Assembly: GCA_014529385.2 (NCBI GenBank)
Contig: CM043955.1
Span: 153,603,640 to 153,667,639, forward strand
Direction: 5' to 3'
DNA: 64,000 bases
Origin: Adiantum capillus-veneris
Lineage: Eukaryota > Streptophyta > Polypodiopsida > Polypodiales > Pteridaceae
Shown here: positions 29,717 to 40,510 of the stretch, piece after piece
Numbering within the stretch: the first letter of the stretch is position 1
How the letters are laid out: every line of letters begins with the position of its first letter
Program-made: the position numbers and the translations under genes
The notes under the pieces: model-generated
Told to the model about the DNA's origin: nothing
What the model saw: the letters and a program-made list of their open reading frames with translations, nothing else
The model's database searches: none

Positions 29717-31319
29717 TCACTTACGAGGTGAAATAGTGGGAAGCTTAGCTAGGATTTGCTTCACCCCAGTAAACTGCTGCTCATTCTCTTCACTCCATGA
29801 GAAAACATCCCTCTGGGTGAGTTGTTGTAGGGGAAGGACCACTTGAGATAGTAGGTGAATGAACCTGCTTAAGTATCTTACCTTCTGAAGGAAAGAAACC
29901 AGTTGCTCGGCAGTGGTGGGTGATGATAAAGATACCAAAGCCTGAATCCTGCTAGGGTCAGCCTCAATTCCTTTTGCTGAAATTACATGACCAAGGAGAG
30001 TGACTTTGCTCTCACCAATGTGACACTTGTCCATGTTGAGTTGGCCACCCAAGGTTTGCAGCCTGGTTAAGCCATCATAGACTTTGCTTAAATGAAGGGC
30101 TTGTGAGCTATAGATACAAAAATCATCTATGAAAACCCGTATTGATGTTCCAAAGTAGGGTTGGAAAACAAAAGTCGCATAGCGCTGAAACGTGGTTGGG
30201 GCATTAGTGAGGCCAAACAGCATCACCTTGTAGGCAAAACATCCCCAAGGTTTGATGAAGGTTGTCTTCTTCTGATCCTCCTCCGCCATGCTAATCTGGA
30301 AGTATTCTGAGTAGCCATCGCATACTGTGTAGCGTTCGTGACCTGCCACTTCATTGAGTATTTCATCCTGGAATGGGAGGGGAAAGTGGTCTCTCTTCGT
30401 GGCTGCATTGAGAGGTTTAAAATCCACACAGACTCTCCACTTACCGTTTTTTTTTGGTGTGACTACTATTGGGGAGACCCATTCTGAGTCTTCGACAGGG
30501 TAGATGAAACCTACTTGTAGCAAACTTCTCACTTCTTTAAGCAATGCCTCTTGCTGGATTACTCCAAGTCTTCTGATATTTTGTACTACCGGTTTACTGC
30601 CTTCCTTGAGCTTTATGTGGTGTTGCACTACTGTAATTCCTATGATCTTATCATAGCCATCAATGAACAAAGTAGTGAATTTTCCTAACATGGAGACGTA
30701 CTCCTTCCTTTCTTCATTGGTTAACTCATTTAAGAGCATTTTTTGTAGCTTACCTGCATCCTCCAATGACTGCATACCTGATGATCCCTCTTGGTTTGCC
30801 GAGGTTGCTTCAGATTGTGTTAATATTTTTGGGTCTTTAAGAATGACTCCCATTACTTCGATGCTACTATCACTCCCGTCGGTGGTGGTTGTGTCTTCTC
30901 CTGAGGTAGACGAGTAGTCGCTGGTGGACTCGTCTTCTGAAGCCTCCAAGATCATGTTGTGTTGCTTCCCAGTCCTCATGTAGTAGAATATGGACTTCCC
31001 TTTAGCATCCTTCATCTGGATCATCCCGGTGCTCCAGTCTTGTTTAGCTTCCATAGCCATAAGCCAAGGCCTTCCAAGAATGATGGGGTAGCCCTCCCCT
31101 TTGTGTGGCATGACGAAGATGTCTACCTCCACTTCTGTATTGAATTCTTTTACTTTGACCGCATTTACAATGCCTATGCATTTAACTCTTACATTGTTTG
31201 CCATCTTGGCTCGACAGGGTGCCGGCCTACTTACCTCTAGACCTAGATGGTGCATCATCTTTTCACTCATGACGCATATTTACGCGCCACCATCTATGTA
31301 GATGTTTGAAATCTGCTGC
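29717..31319 (-). pseudogene. Element B protease C-terminus and reverse transcriptase
   Basis: A 517-codon open frame (31270-29717). Start: VMSEKMMHHLGLEVSRPAPC and YPIILGRPWLMAM are the protease C-half. Then a Ser/Thr/Glu-rich linker (DESTSDYSSTSGEDTTTT), RT blocks VGFIYPVEDSEWVSPIVVTP, KWRVCVDFKPLNAATKRDHF, FAYKVMLFGLTNAPTTFQRY and the catalytic FIDD (near 30125-30136), then SFLQKVRYLSRFIHL of the connection. The active-site IDGGA lies just upstream in the same frame, cut by one stop (DGGA*ICVM, near 31277). Confidence 0.9.
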
Positions 31320-31768
31320 CCTTTGATGTGAGCGTCCATGGTTGGCAGGATGTCGTCGAGATCCCTCCTAGGGATAGCCCCAGCTATCCGTGGTCTTGAT
31401 TTCCTGGTACTTACCATTTTCGTCCATTGCCTCCTCATTCTGGGTGCAAGGTCGAGTAATTGGGTCCAAGTTATCTTCGGGCCCTGCATTAACACATCCT
31501 GAACTAAGTCATAGGGTTGTGCATACTCACCTAGTGAGAAGTACACGATGTCTATCTTCCGCCGCGGTTTAGCTGCTTGCTTGCTAGACTCGGCCTCCCT
31601 TTCATCTTCTCTTCTTTTTGAGATGCCTCCTCGTGCCTCGCACATTTCACTCCCATAGCATCCACTTCTTCTACCTTCGCTTTTCCTTTTGTGCTTCTCT
31701 CGAGATGACTCTTCTACCTTCCCCTTTCCTTTAGCCTCTAAGCTAATAACACTCACCGCTTGGTTCAC
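31277..31768 (-). pseudogene. Element B gag C-terminus and protease active site
   Basis: 162 codons ending in ISNIYIDGGA, the retropepsin active site with D-G-G in place of D-S/T-G, as also in element C (48641). Upstream: basic KGKGKVEESSREKHKRKSEG, KPRRKIDIVYFSLGEYAQPY and GPKITWTQLLDLAPRMRRQW, the conserved pre-protease block of this family. Confidence 0.82.
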
Positions 31769-32407
31769 AGCAGGTGGTGGGGGTAGTGGCGGAATGAGAG
31801 GTTGCGGTGGTGGTTGCTATTGTACAGGTGGTCGCAAGATTTGGACCAGTGGGATTGGTCCTAGCTTCCTAGGTGGTGGTGGTCTTGCTCTTGGCGGAGA
31901 GATCTGATTCTGTCTCCCCTCTCTATTGAAATTATGCCTCCTCGGGTGTGGGCACTAGTACATTCCATGGCCGAAGTACACGATGTCTATCTTCCGCCGC
32001 GGTTTAGCTGCTTGCTTGCTAGACTCGGCCTCCCTTTCATCTTCTCTTCTTTTTGAGATGCCTCCTCGTGCCTCGCACATTTCACTCCCATAGCATCCAC
32101 TTCTTCTACCTTCGCTTTTCCTTTTGTGCTTCTCTCGAGATGACTCTTCTACCTTCCCCTTTCCTTTAGCCTCTAAGCTAATAACACTCACCGCTTGGTT
32201 CACAGCAGGTGGTGGGGGTAGTGGCGGAATGAGAGGTTGCGGTGGTGGTTGCTATTGTACAGGTGGTCGCAAGATTTGGACCAGTGGGATTGGTCCTAGC
32301 TTCCTAGGTGGTGGTGGTCTTGCTCTTGGCGGAGAGATCTGATTCTGTCTCCCCTCTCTATTGAAATTATGCCTCCTCGGGTGTGGGCACTAGTACATTC
32401 CATGGCC
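31538..32407. repeat. Perfect in-frame 435-bp tandem duplication in element B gag
   Basis: 31538-31972 and 31973-32407 appear identical over the whole length (435 = 145 codons). The unit spans from the middle of the zinc knuckle (after CYNCGEDG) to KIDIVYF, so the Pro-rich and basic gag tail is present twice and the frame is kept. Perfect identity means a recent event in an otherwise old element, or an assembly artefact. Confidence 0.93.
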
Positions 32408-33178
32408 GTCTTCCCCACAGTTGTAACAGTGGTACTCTGGGTTCTGCCTTCATTGTCCCCTTCCTTATTCTGGGTTTCTGCCAGGTGCATGCCCTTGCTG
32501 CACCAGATGCACAGATAAACTCTTTAGTTGGGTGGTGATACGACTCAGCAGGTCTTGTTGTTCTTCTGATGCCTCCTGTGGTTGAACACTATGATTGGAT
32601 TTTTTTCAGCCACTGGGGTTGGTCGGGCCAAGCTTGTTTCCTCTAACTCGTTTACTCTTGCTTGCATGCGCAGCTTCTTGTCTTTAAGGCGGGCTACTTC
32701 GACTGCCAACTCATATGTTGCAGGAAACCTTCCCTTCACCTTCTCTCTAAGCGGCGACCATAGACTAGCAATGAAATAGTCCTTCTTTAGGAAATTAGGC
32801 GCTCCTTCGCCTTCCTCCAGTGTGGCAACCCATCTCTCCCATAAGTCCACAAAATTTGACTCGTAGGTGGCATACTCTAGCAGGCCTCCCTGCTTTAATT
32901 CCGTTAGTAGGCTGCCATAGCTTCTTCGAGGTTGTGCCTCCACCAAACCTCTTTACAAAAGCAGCCCTTAGCACATCCCATGCATTCTTAGTAGCCTGGG
33001 GCAATGCATTATACCAGGACTTGGCATCTACTTTCATCAATAGAGGAAAAAATCTAAGTCGTGAAGCGTTGTCATCTTTTTTGGAGACGACACAAGCAAT
33101 GTCGAAATCATCCAAAAAGTCGGTGGTGAGATCCTTGCTCTTCTTTCCACTGAACGTGGGGAAAGAAACACTTGCCAT
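32380..33178 (-). pseudogene. Element B gag (capsid and zinc knuckle)
   Basis: Start MASVSFPTFSGKKSKDLTTD at 33178, matching the starts of C (47201) and E (61927). SWYNALPQATKNAWDVLRAA and FVKRFGGGTTSKKLW are capsid. A frameshift near 32930 moves to LKQGGLLEYATYESNFVDLW and EKVKGRFPATYELAVEVARL. The zinc knuckle CYNCGEDGHGMY*C (near 32420-32385) has a TAG inside the last CX4C interval. Confidence 0.87.
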
Positions 33179-33505
33179 GGTGGTGACTCAGAAATTTACA
33201 AACCTTTTTTTTTTTCTCTTTTTTTTTTTACATCGACAGCAGCGGCTCATAGAGGCTTTTTATAGGGGTGGATGGATAGGTTAAAACAGGATAAAAATAG
33301 AGAAATTAAAGGAATGATGGTAATCTAATATGGGGAGAATGATAGGGTTGAGAGAATTGAGGGTTTCTCCTAGTACCGCTGCACCAAATAGGTAAACGAT
33401 CTTATGTTGGTAGAAGACTTTTCTATCTACATAGATATTCACATGCATATGCTGCAGGAATTTGAACGGGAATGCTGTCAGCTCGTTTTCCATCATGCAC
33501 AGAGG
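33179..33505 (-). other. Element B gap between ORF1 and gag
   Basis: Poly-T rich stretch (33205-33230) next to the gag ATG, then AT-rich sequence. Short open frames here have no family support. Confidence 0.5.
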
Positions 33506-34480
33506 GTGGAATACTTACTTATACTCTTACCGTGCCAGTGTTGATGAGTCGGCACATCCACAAGAGGTCGTCGCCTTTCATGGGCTCTACCTTTCCTTCG
33601 TTGCTTAGCACGTACGGGGTGATGGCAACACGTCTGACCACTCCCAACCTTTTGGCTAACAACAATTATAGGTAATTTTCGTAATCAGCGTGTTGCATGA
33701 ATTCTACTCCATTCAGCTGCAGCTCGTCTCCAACCCACTGGGTCTCTCCCGTGGTAGAGAGCTTCTTCAGGATAAGTTGTACAGGGAGAGGAGGAAGATC
33801 CTCCACTCGCTTCCCAAAACAGCGAGAGCAGTAGCCGAACCACTCTTCTCTAGGACATGGGAATCTTCTCACCACTTCTTCTTCATGATTGTCGAAGTTG
33901 ATTGGTAGCACTCGCATGCGTCGTGCAAATCGGTAGGTGACCTTTCGCCGCTTAGCTTCGGATGACTTCTTCTTTGACAAAGTGGGTACAACCAGGCTCT
34001 CTGAGCTTGAAGCACTTTCTTGACCAGATGTCTCTCCCTTCTGGGTCATGTGTTTCCAGGCTAGCCTATCTTCTCCTTGCCTTTGGATCGAGCAGCCCCT
34101 TTAGTCCACTTTGGAGTTATATCTTTGTCTGCAGTTTCTTTAGGGAAAAGAGGCCTCACCGTTTGCTTCCCTTCCTTGACGTGAATGATTTCTTTGCAAT
34201 GAATGTCGATGTAGATGACTTCAGCCCTTTTGTTGCCTTCGTTGTTGGCACTCATCGACCGTGTGCCTTGGTTGTGACAACAGTGATGGCACTTCACCAA
34301 TCTCCCACCTGATGCTTTCGATTTATAGTTAGAACGAACGACACGAGATGGAGAATTTACCTCTTGAACGCTGATGACAATGCAGCCTGGAAGTAGCACC
34401 TCAATGAAGGCGGCTAGTGCCTCCTTCGTCTCCTCTTCTTCCGTCCTCCAGTTAGAAAAATTCTTCAGCCACTCGTCCAT
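33506..34480 (-). pseudogene. Element B ORF1 upstream of gag
   Basis: Starts MDEWLKNFSNWRTEEEETKE at 34480, 60 nt past the PBS, runs 139 codons to a stop at 34061, then continues after a frame change with SKKKSSEAKRRKVTYRFARR, REEWFGYCSRCFGKRVEDLP and ETQWVGDELQLNGVEF. The start is shared with C (MDE*LAGFANWTTEEE), D and E. An ORF before gag is known for Ogre-type Tat elements; the function is unknown. Confidence 0.65.
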
Positions 34481-34542
34481 GATTGATAGGGGGCGTCACT
34501 TTTAGCATTGTAAACTGAAGGGTCTTAGAAAAGCCCTCCTCC

Positions 34543-34554
34543 GTGGGGGCACCA
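34543..34554 (-). other. Element B primer-binding site
   Basis: Minus strand TGGTGCCCCCAC two bases inside the LTR end. The same site occurs after the LTRs of C, D and E (46344, 53852, 61070). Confidence 0.85.
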
Positions 34555-34556
34555 AA

Positions 34557-34710
34557 TAACGCACGCGAAGTGGACCCCGAACCCCGATGGCCTCTAAAAT
34601 TCCGGGGGCCGAATGGCGCGCCTCAAGCCTACCACAGTAAAGTGAACTGGGGGAACCACCTAGCTTTGAGCGGCTAGGACGCAAAACCACGATGATATGA
34701 ACACCGCAAG
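34557..34710 (-). repeat. Element B 5' LTR, 3' end
   Basis: Matches the last ~150 bp of the C/D/E LTR on the opposite strand (CGTCCTAGCCGCT, GCTAGGTGGT, CGCGCCATTCGG, GGTTCGGGGT). Its terminal dinucleotide is TA instead of CA. Similarity is lost in the CA microsatellite at 34712, so the other LTR end is not defined. Confidence 0.75.
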
Positions 34711-34711
34711 C

Positions 34712-34766
34712 CTACACACACACACACACACACACACAGAGAAGGAGTGAGAGAGAGAGAGAGAGA
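34712..34766. repeat. (CA)n and (GA)n microsatellite
   Basis: Uninterrupted CA repeat to about 34738, then (GA)n at about 34748-34766. Confidence 0.95.
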
Positions 34767-35673
34767 ATATCTGCAAATGATGAAAACCCTCGGGGATGTG
34801 TTGGTGAATTATTTTTGCAATATTTACAAGGTGGCATGCCATGGTGGTAGAGAGGTAGGGGGAGGAGGTGGTGCAACCTACTTGGTGTGTTCTCTAAGAC
34901 GGCTCAATGATTGTGAATACTTACCACCAAGAGCGTGCATACGTGTGTGCATAGACCATTGGAGTCGAAAGATGGATGTGGTTTCCTTCGCATGGTGCAA
35001 TTCCCAAGGAAAACCCAACACACAATCCCCCTCCCCGTGATGGTGATAGTGTCAATCCTTCCTACTACACTCTACCAAATGCTTGGTTCCTCATCCCCGT
35101 GATGGTGATAGTGTCAATCCTTCCTACTACACTCTACCAAATTCTTGGTTCCTCATGAATTGCCCCCCCCCCCCCCCCCCCCCCCCTGATAGTGATCTCT
35201 CAATGCCAATTTATAGGTGTTGGCTGCTTGGATTATGGTAATCCCAGTGTGGTTAGGGTAAGCTTAATCGGGGAGACAAAGCAAGTGGTGGACCCGGTGT
35301 GGTTGACCCTTGCTTTGTTTTGGGAGGTTATTAAAGATGGGAATCTCTAGGTGGGCCTTTGTGACCATCACCTAGAGAGAGGATATTTACAAAAAAATGG
35401 AAATTTACAATGGCTTGGGTGAAAACTGAAGATAATGATGAAAATAACCTATAAATTATTGGGATGGCGTCGTGGTTGCGTGTTGCCGACAAATGGCGTG
35501 CTGTTGGTGCGTCGATATCGAGCGTACTTCTTTTCGGAGTCGGCCAGGGCATGCCTTCGGCGCATTTTCTTTTTTTGTTGTTGGCGTCGTGTGCTTTGGA
35601 TCCTTCTTCTTTTGTTTGTTGATGTCGTAGTCGTTTTTCTTCATTGTATCTGTGGTGCAGTGCATATATGCGC
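34767..35673. other. Unassigned sequence with 62-bp tandem repeat and poly(C)
   Basis: No coding support. 35032-35093 and 35094-35155 are near-identical 62-bp direct repeats (TCCCCGTGATGGTGATAG...), followed by 24 consecutive C at 35163-35186. May be part of the element B LTR or flanking DNA. Confidence 0.7.
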
Positions 35674-35875
35674 GTGTGTGTGTGTGTGTGTGTATTCATG
35701 CATGAGGGTGGGTGTGTGTGTTTTGTATAGGTATGTGTGTGCAAAAACGTGCGTGGGAAGGGGAGCTATATATATATGATGTATATATAGTTTTTTGTTT
35801 TTTTTCTTCTTCTGTCGGATGGCTGGCGGCGTGTTTTCTGCGCAAGGTAGATAGAGGGGGGGGGGGTAATAGGGT

Positions 35876-35960
<85 letters not shown>

Positions 35961-35982
35961 TTGTAGGTAGGGTGTGTGTGTG

Positions 35983-36030
<48 letters not shown>

Positions 36031-36169
36031 TGCGGACTGCGCGAGGCCCGGAAGGGTGTGTGTGTGCATTGTTTTGGACTGCGCCTGTGCGAGGTGAATG
36101 GGTGGGTGTGTGGGTGATATGTGGGCTGCTGCGCACAGCGCCGATGGGAGAGAGGGGAGAGGGGGGGGT

Positions 36170-36244
<75 letters not shown>

Positions 36245-36423
36245 GTGTGTGTTTCAACCCTTCAGAGCTTCTGCTTGGCCAGGGAGGGTAATTTGAGAGA
36301 GAGAGATATTAGGGAAAGGGGTATGTAGGGAAAATGAGAGAGAGAGAGAGAGAGAGGGAGTTTTTATCCACTACCCGTAGGGGGGGGGGGAAAATAAGCT
36401 ACGGTGGGGGGGTTACTGAGAGT

Positions 36424-36462
<39 letters not shown>

Positions 36463-36463
36463 G
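35674..36463. repeat. (GT)n microsatellite cluster with poly(G) tracts
   Basis: GT runs at 35674-35693, 35879-35957 (79 bp), about 35987-36028 and 36173-36243. (GA)n lies near 36338-36356. G-tracts are at 36379-36390 and 36424-36461 (38 G). The interspersed sequence is GC-rich and unassigned. Confidence 0.95.
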
Positions 36464-36495
36464 GGTGAAATGAGTTTTTTTTTCTTATTTTTTCG

Positions 36496-36912
36496 TTGAT
36501 TTCCGAAAGTCGGCTATCACCGCATTCTTTTTGGCTTGAGGCCATCATGTGTGCCATCATTACTCCATATGAAGCATGGCATGATAAAAAGCCTTCTATT
36601 GAGCACATGCGTGTTTTTGGTTGTTTGGCATATGCTTTGGTGCCACAAAAACAGCACAAAAAGTTGGATGATAAGGCTACCAAATGTATTTTTGTTGGTT
36701 ACAGTGTTGAAAGCAAAGGTTACAGGTTGTATCATCCGCAAAAAAAACGTATTTTGGTTTCACGGGATATAGTGTTTGTAGAAGATTCTGTTCAACCCTT
36801 GTTGTCATGTACTAGAGACAGTAATGTAAGCTCACAAGATATTTATGACACTTTGTTGCCTCTTTTCAGTGGTGGAAGTTTGAATGTAAAGTCCACTGAG
36901 GCAAATGTATAG
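36496..36912 (+). pseudogene. Copia-2 integrase C-terminal region
   Basis: 138 codons: TPYEAWHDKKPSIEHMRVFG, CLAYALVPQKQHKKLDDKAT, CIFVGYSVESKGYRLYHPQK, VSRDIVFVED. This is the region after the DDE core in copia integrase. The catalytic core is absent. Confidence 0.88.
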
Positions 36913-38100
36913 CCAATGGGGGTTTCCAAAAATGTTATAGATCAGCCTATTATACTGATGCAAATGTACATTATGTACTTGATGAGGAAAGGGATAAAAA
37001 TGAGCAAGCTAGAGGTATGCCAAAATGTCTGGTGCATACATTACATGATAGTAAATTGGATGCACCTTTGTCTAGTCGTACTCGTTCAAGCTCTGGCCAT
37101 GCATCTTATGCATCAGATTGTTATGCTTTGGCTGTGTCTAGCTTACATGATGTTGAGGAACCTTTGTCTTTTTGATGAAGCACAGAATTCAAAAAATTGG
37201 ATGGCTGCCATGCAATCAGAATATGATGCGTTTTTAGCAAATGACACATGGACTTTATGCGATTTGCCTCCTGGAAAAGAGGCCATTGGTACGAAGTGGG
37301 TTTACAAGTTGAAACACAAGCCCGGATGGTGAGATCAATCGTCATAAGGATTGAATTGTTGCAAAGGGTTATGCACAGAAAAAAGGCATAGATTATGAAG
37401 AGACTTTGGCTCCCACTTGTCATATGACTACTGTGCATTCTCTATGTGCATTGGTAGCTCATTTTGATTGGGATGTACATCAATTAGACATTGTTATTGA
37501 TTTCTTGAATGGTGACATATTTGAGGAAGTTGATGTAACGCAACCTCGCGGTTTTGTTCAGAAAGGACAAGAGGACAAAGTGTGCAGATGTAAGAAGGCT
37601 TTGTATGGGTTGAAGCAATCTCCTCGTGCTTGGTATGAGGAAGCTGACACTCATTTGGTCAAACGAGGGTTTTGCAACAGTCCAACAGAAAGCACATTGT
37701 ATGTCAAGCGTGAGGGCAGTGTACTTCTCAATTGTGTTCTTTATGTAGATGATTTGCTGATCACAAGACCAAATGAGATACATATTGCTCAATTTAATGC
37801 TGATTTGAATGCTACTTTCAAGATGAAATATTTGGCACTGTTGCATCATTACATTGGGTATACAGTTTAAGAAGTGTGATGATGGTATTGCCTTGTGTCA
37901 GAAAAGTTACATAGAGACATTGCTATGTAAGTTTGGACTTGAGGATTGCAAACCTATTGCCACTCCCATGGAAATAGGTTTGAAATTGAGTCTTCATGAC
38001 ACTGGTGATTGTGCTGATGTCACTCTTTACCAAACTACTATTGGATGTCTCATTAATGTATGCAACACAAGGCCAGATATTCAGTTTGCAGTCTCATAGG
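36913..38100 (+). pseudogene. Copia-2 reverse transcriptase
   Basis: Linker to 37180, then RT: WMAAMQSEYDAFLANDTWTL, AIGTKWVYKLKHKP, then after a frame break AKGYAQKKGIDYEETLAPT, QLDIVIDFLNGDIFEEVDVT, KALYGLKQSPRAWYEEAD and the catalytic YVDD (37742-37753). After another break: SYIETLLCKFGLEDCKPIAT and GCLINVCNTRPDIQFAVS. At least three frameshifts. Confidence 0.9.
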
Positions 38101-38698
38101 TCAACAGATTTATGGACAGCCCAGGTTCTAAGCATTGATAAGTTTTCAAGAGGCTTTTTTTCTACCTTAGTGGAGTTTTACATTTTGGCTTGTTTTATCC
38201 CAAGGGGGGATCATTGCTGCCAGACTTACATGCTTTTTAGGACTCAGATTGGGCTGGTTGTTTTGACATGCGAGTGTCCACAAGTGGTTTTGTTTCATGC
38301 TTGGAAGTTCATGTATATCATGGTTGAGCAAAAAGCAACCTACTATGGCCACTTCAAGTTTTGAGGCTGAGTACAGGGCAGTCTTCACAGTTACGGTCGA
38401 GTGTGTATGGCTCAGACGCCTTATGGCTGATTTGGGTGTTGGACACAACACTGTCAACACTATCTACACTGACAGTCAGAGTGCATTGGCAGTTGCGAGG
38501 TACCCAATTTTTCATGCTCGCACAAAGCACATTGAGGTGCATTACCACTATGTCATGGAGAGGCTCTCAGTAGGAGAGATCAGGTTGGCTTATGTGCCAA
38601 CACAGGACAACCTTGTAGATCTTTTCACTAAGGCATTGTCTCATGAGAAGCTCGAAGCTTTCCACAAATCTTTGGGCTTACTCCCCTTTGTGGACTGA
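38101..38698 (+). pseudogene. Copia-2 RNase H
   Basis: Decayed start, then 38297-38698: PTMATSSFEAEYRAVFTVTV, ECVWLRRLMADLGVGH, IYTDSQSALAVARYPIFHAR, TKHIEVHYHYV, VDLFTKALSHEKLEAF and stop TGA at 38696-38698. The catalytic Glu (EAEY) and Asp (TDSQSA) survive. Confidence 0.9.
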
Positions 38699-38761
38699 TC
38701 ATGTCCTCAGGGCATGGCACTTCCTTTTACTCATGTGCCAACTCTCGTTCACCAGATCAGT

Positions 38762-38773
38762 CCAAGGGGGATT
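38762..38773 (+). other. Copia-2 polypurine tract
   Basis: CCAAGGGGGATT just before the LTR start TGTTACC. Confidence 0.8.
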
Positions 38774-39001
38774 TGTTACCATATACATGTGGTAGTGATT
38801 GTGTGTGAACACACTAGGACTGTCGGGGCATTTTTTCCCTCTTTTGGAGGTTTTTTCCCCCGTGCATTGTATATACACCCATCACTCTAGGGATATCAAT
38901 CTTTCCATTGCACACTAAGTAACACACTCTCTATTGTGTGCCTTGATCTTCCTTCGTCTTCTCCAAGTTGTGTGCGTCTCCTTGCAACCCTAATTCCAAC
39001 A
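38774..39001 (+). repeat. Copia-2 3' LTR
   Basis: 228 bp, TGTTACC...CCAACA. It contains TGTATATACACC (TATA-like, near 38867). The 5' LTR is not in the window. Confidence 0.87.
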
Positions 39002-40510
39002 TAGATATATATTGACTAACCACTCCCACTGTAAAACCAATGTCTGGCCCCATAGCTACCATAACATACATAAGACTACCTACAACTAAAGAATATGGCA
39101 CATTTGTTTGCTCTCTCAACATTTGACTTGGGAGAATCTTTCTTGCTAAGTTCAACTATGATGCTAGTGGGGTACCCATTACCTCCCCCCTTGCATATTG
39201 AAATGTTGCAAGACCTGTGGATATAAGATTCTTGAGACAAAAATTCTCTTTTTCCTATCTCTTTTGATATACATAACCAAATCCTTCATAGAAAAGTTTT
39301 TGTTTAACATTTTCTTCAATTTGGTAATCTCCTCACTGTACTTTCCTACAATGAGAATGTCATCTACATATCAAATGATAATGACTAAAGAACCATCACT
39401 TGATTTCTTTGCATACAAGTTGGGATCCTCTTGACTCCTTCCAAATCCTTAGACCGCACAAAAGTGTCAAAAGGTTGTTCCAAAACTTCAAGCTGCTTCA
39501 TATAAACATCCTCTTCTATACTGTCGTAAATAAAGGTTGTCTTCACATCCATTTGGACAAGTTCCATGTCCTCAATGGTTATTAATCCAAGCATTATGTG
39601 TAGTATAGTCATCTTGACCGTAGGCAAGAATATTTCACTAAAGACTAAAGAACCATCACTCAGTTTCTTTGTATACAAGCAGGGATCCTCTTGACTCCTT
39701 CCAAATCCTCAAACCGCATGAAAGTTCCAAAAGGCTTTTCAAAACCTTCAAGTTGCTTCATGTAAACATCCTCTTCTAAACTTTCATAAAGAAAGGTTGT
39801 CTTCACATCCATTTGGACAAGCTCTATGTCCTCTATGGTTACTAGTCCAAACATTATGTGTAGTGTAGTCATCTTGATCGTGGAAAAGAATATTTCATCC
39901 AAATCAACTCCCTTCTACTGCTTGAATCCCTTAGCAACCTATCTAGACTTGTACTTAGGCTTGAGATCATCACAAGTAAACTTTCTCTTGTAAATCCATT
40001 TCTAAGATAAGATATGCTTGCTTTCTGGCAATTCAACCAAGTCCCATGTCTCATTGTTGACAATTGAGTTGTACTCAAATTGCATGGCATGTTTCCACTT
40101 GACCTTGTCATCCATTTGCATGGCTTCTTTATAACTAGATGGCTCATCATAGTCAACCATCATGACATAATATAGCCCTACGTGAAACTGCTCAGGTGGA
40201 TATGAGGATCTAGTAAATTTCCCCAAATCCTAATTGATGCTCTATGCCTTGTCAAGTGGAGTGTAGCTAGTGCAAGGTACATCACTAATTATCTAAGTTT
40301 TCAAAAATTCTGAGACAATTTCCTTGATTGTAAGTTTTTTGTACTCATTCTCTTTGATAGGTCTCCTATGCATCTTTGATTTATTGTGAGGATAACATGT
40401 GAATTGGGAATTAATTTACAAATATTTTGGGTGCCACATATGATATCACATCCCTCCATCTACACCATAACCAAGAAAAATGCCCTTGTGTGACTTTGAG
40501 TGAGTCTTAC
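39002..40510 (-). pseudogene. Copia-3: integrase end and RT fragment, with internal duplication
   Basis: Minus strand from right: KGIFLGYGVDG (integrase C-part, near 40480), SSYKEAMQMDDKVKWKHAMQ (RT start), IELVQMDVKTTFLYESLEED, a second diverged copy of the same block (MELVQMDVKTTFIYDSIEED), YVDDILIVG (near 39365) and VVGSLMYVMVAMGPDIGFTV, ending at VVSQYIS where Copia-2 LTR starts. Stops throughout. Confidence 0.87.
39390..39909. repeat. 260-bp tandem duplication in Copia-3 RT
   Basis: 39390-39649 and 39650-39909 are direct copies at about 85% identity by eye; both begin GAACCATCACT. An old event that put the RT palm block in twice. Confidence 0.85.

Larger units (their letters stand above)
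28110..34710 (-). mobile_element. Family B Ty3/gypsy (Tat-like, dual RNase H), 3' end missing
   Basis: Minus strand, from right: LTR end 34557-34710, PBS, upstream ORF (ORF1), gag with CCHC, protease (DGGA), RT, RNH, solo LTR insertion, additional archaeal-type RNH. Integrase and 3' LTR are missing: at about 28141 the extra RNH runs into family A leader repeat. Elements C, D and E at 46137-62974 belong to the same or a close family and supply the intact plan. The extra RNH marks the Tat group. Confidence 0.88.
36487..39001 (+). mobile_element. Copia-2: 3' half of a Ty1/copia element with 3' LTR
   Basis: Begins abruptly after the poly(G) tract inside integrase and runs through RT and RNH to PPT and LTR. 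Gag, protease and most of integrase are missing. Its 3' LTR end (39001) abuts Copia-3 coding sequence directly, so Copia-2 probably inserted into Copia-3 before its left part was lost. Confidence 0.88.

Noticed and set aside
33281-33496. 71-codon ORF upstream of element B gag
   Set aside because: AT-rich chance frame, not shared with elements C, D or E.
35641-36257. Long open frames of Thr-His or Cys-Val repeats on both strands
   Set aside because: They are translations of (GT)n/(CA)n microsatellite DNA; no start context or homology.
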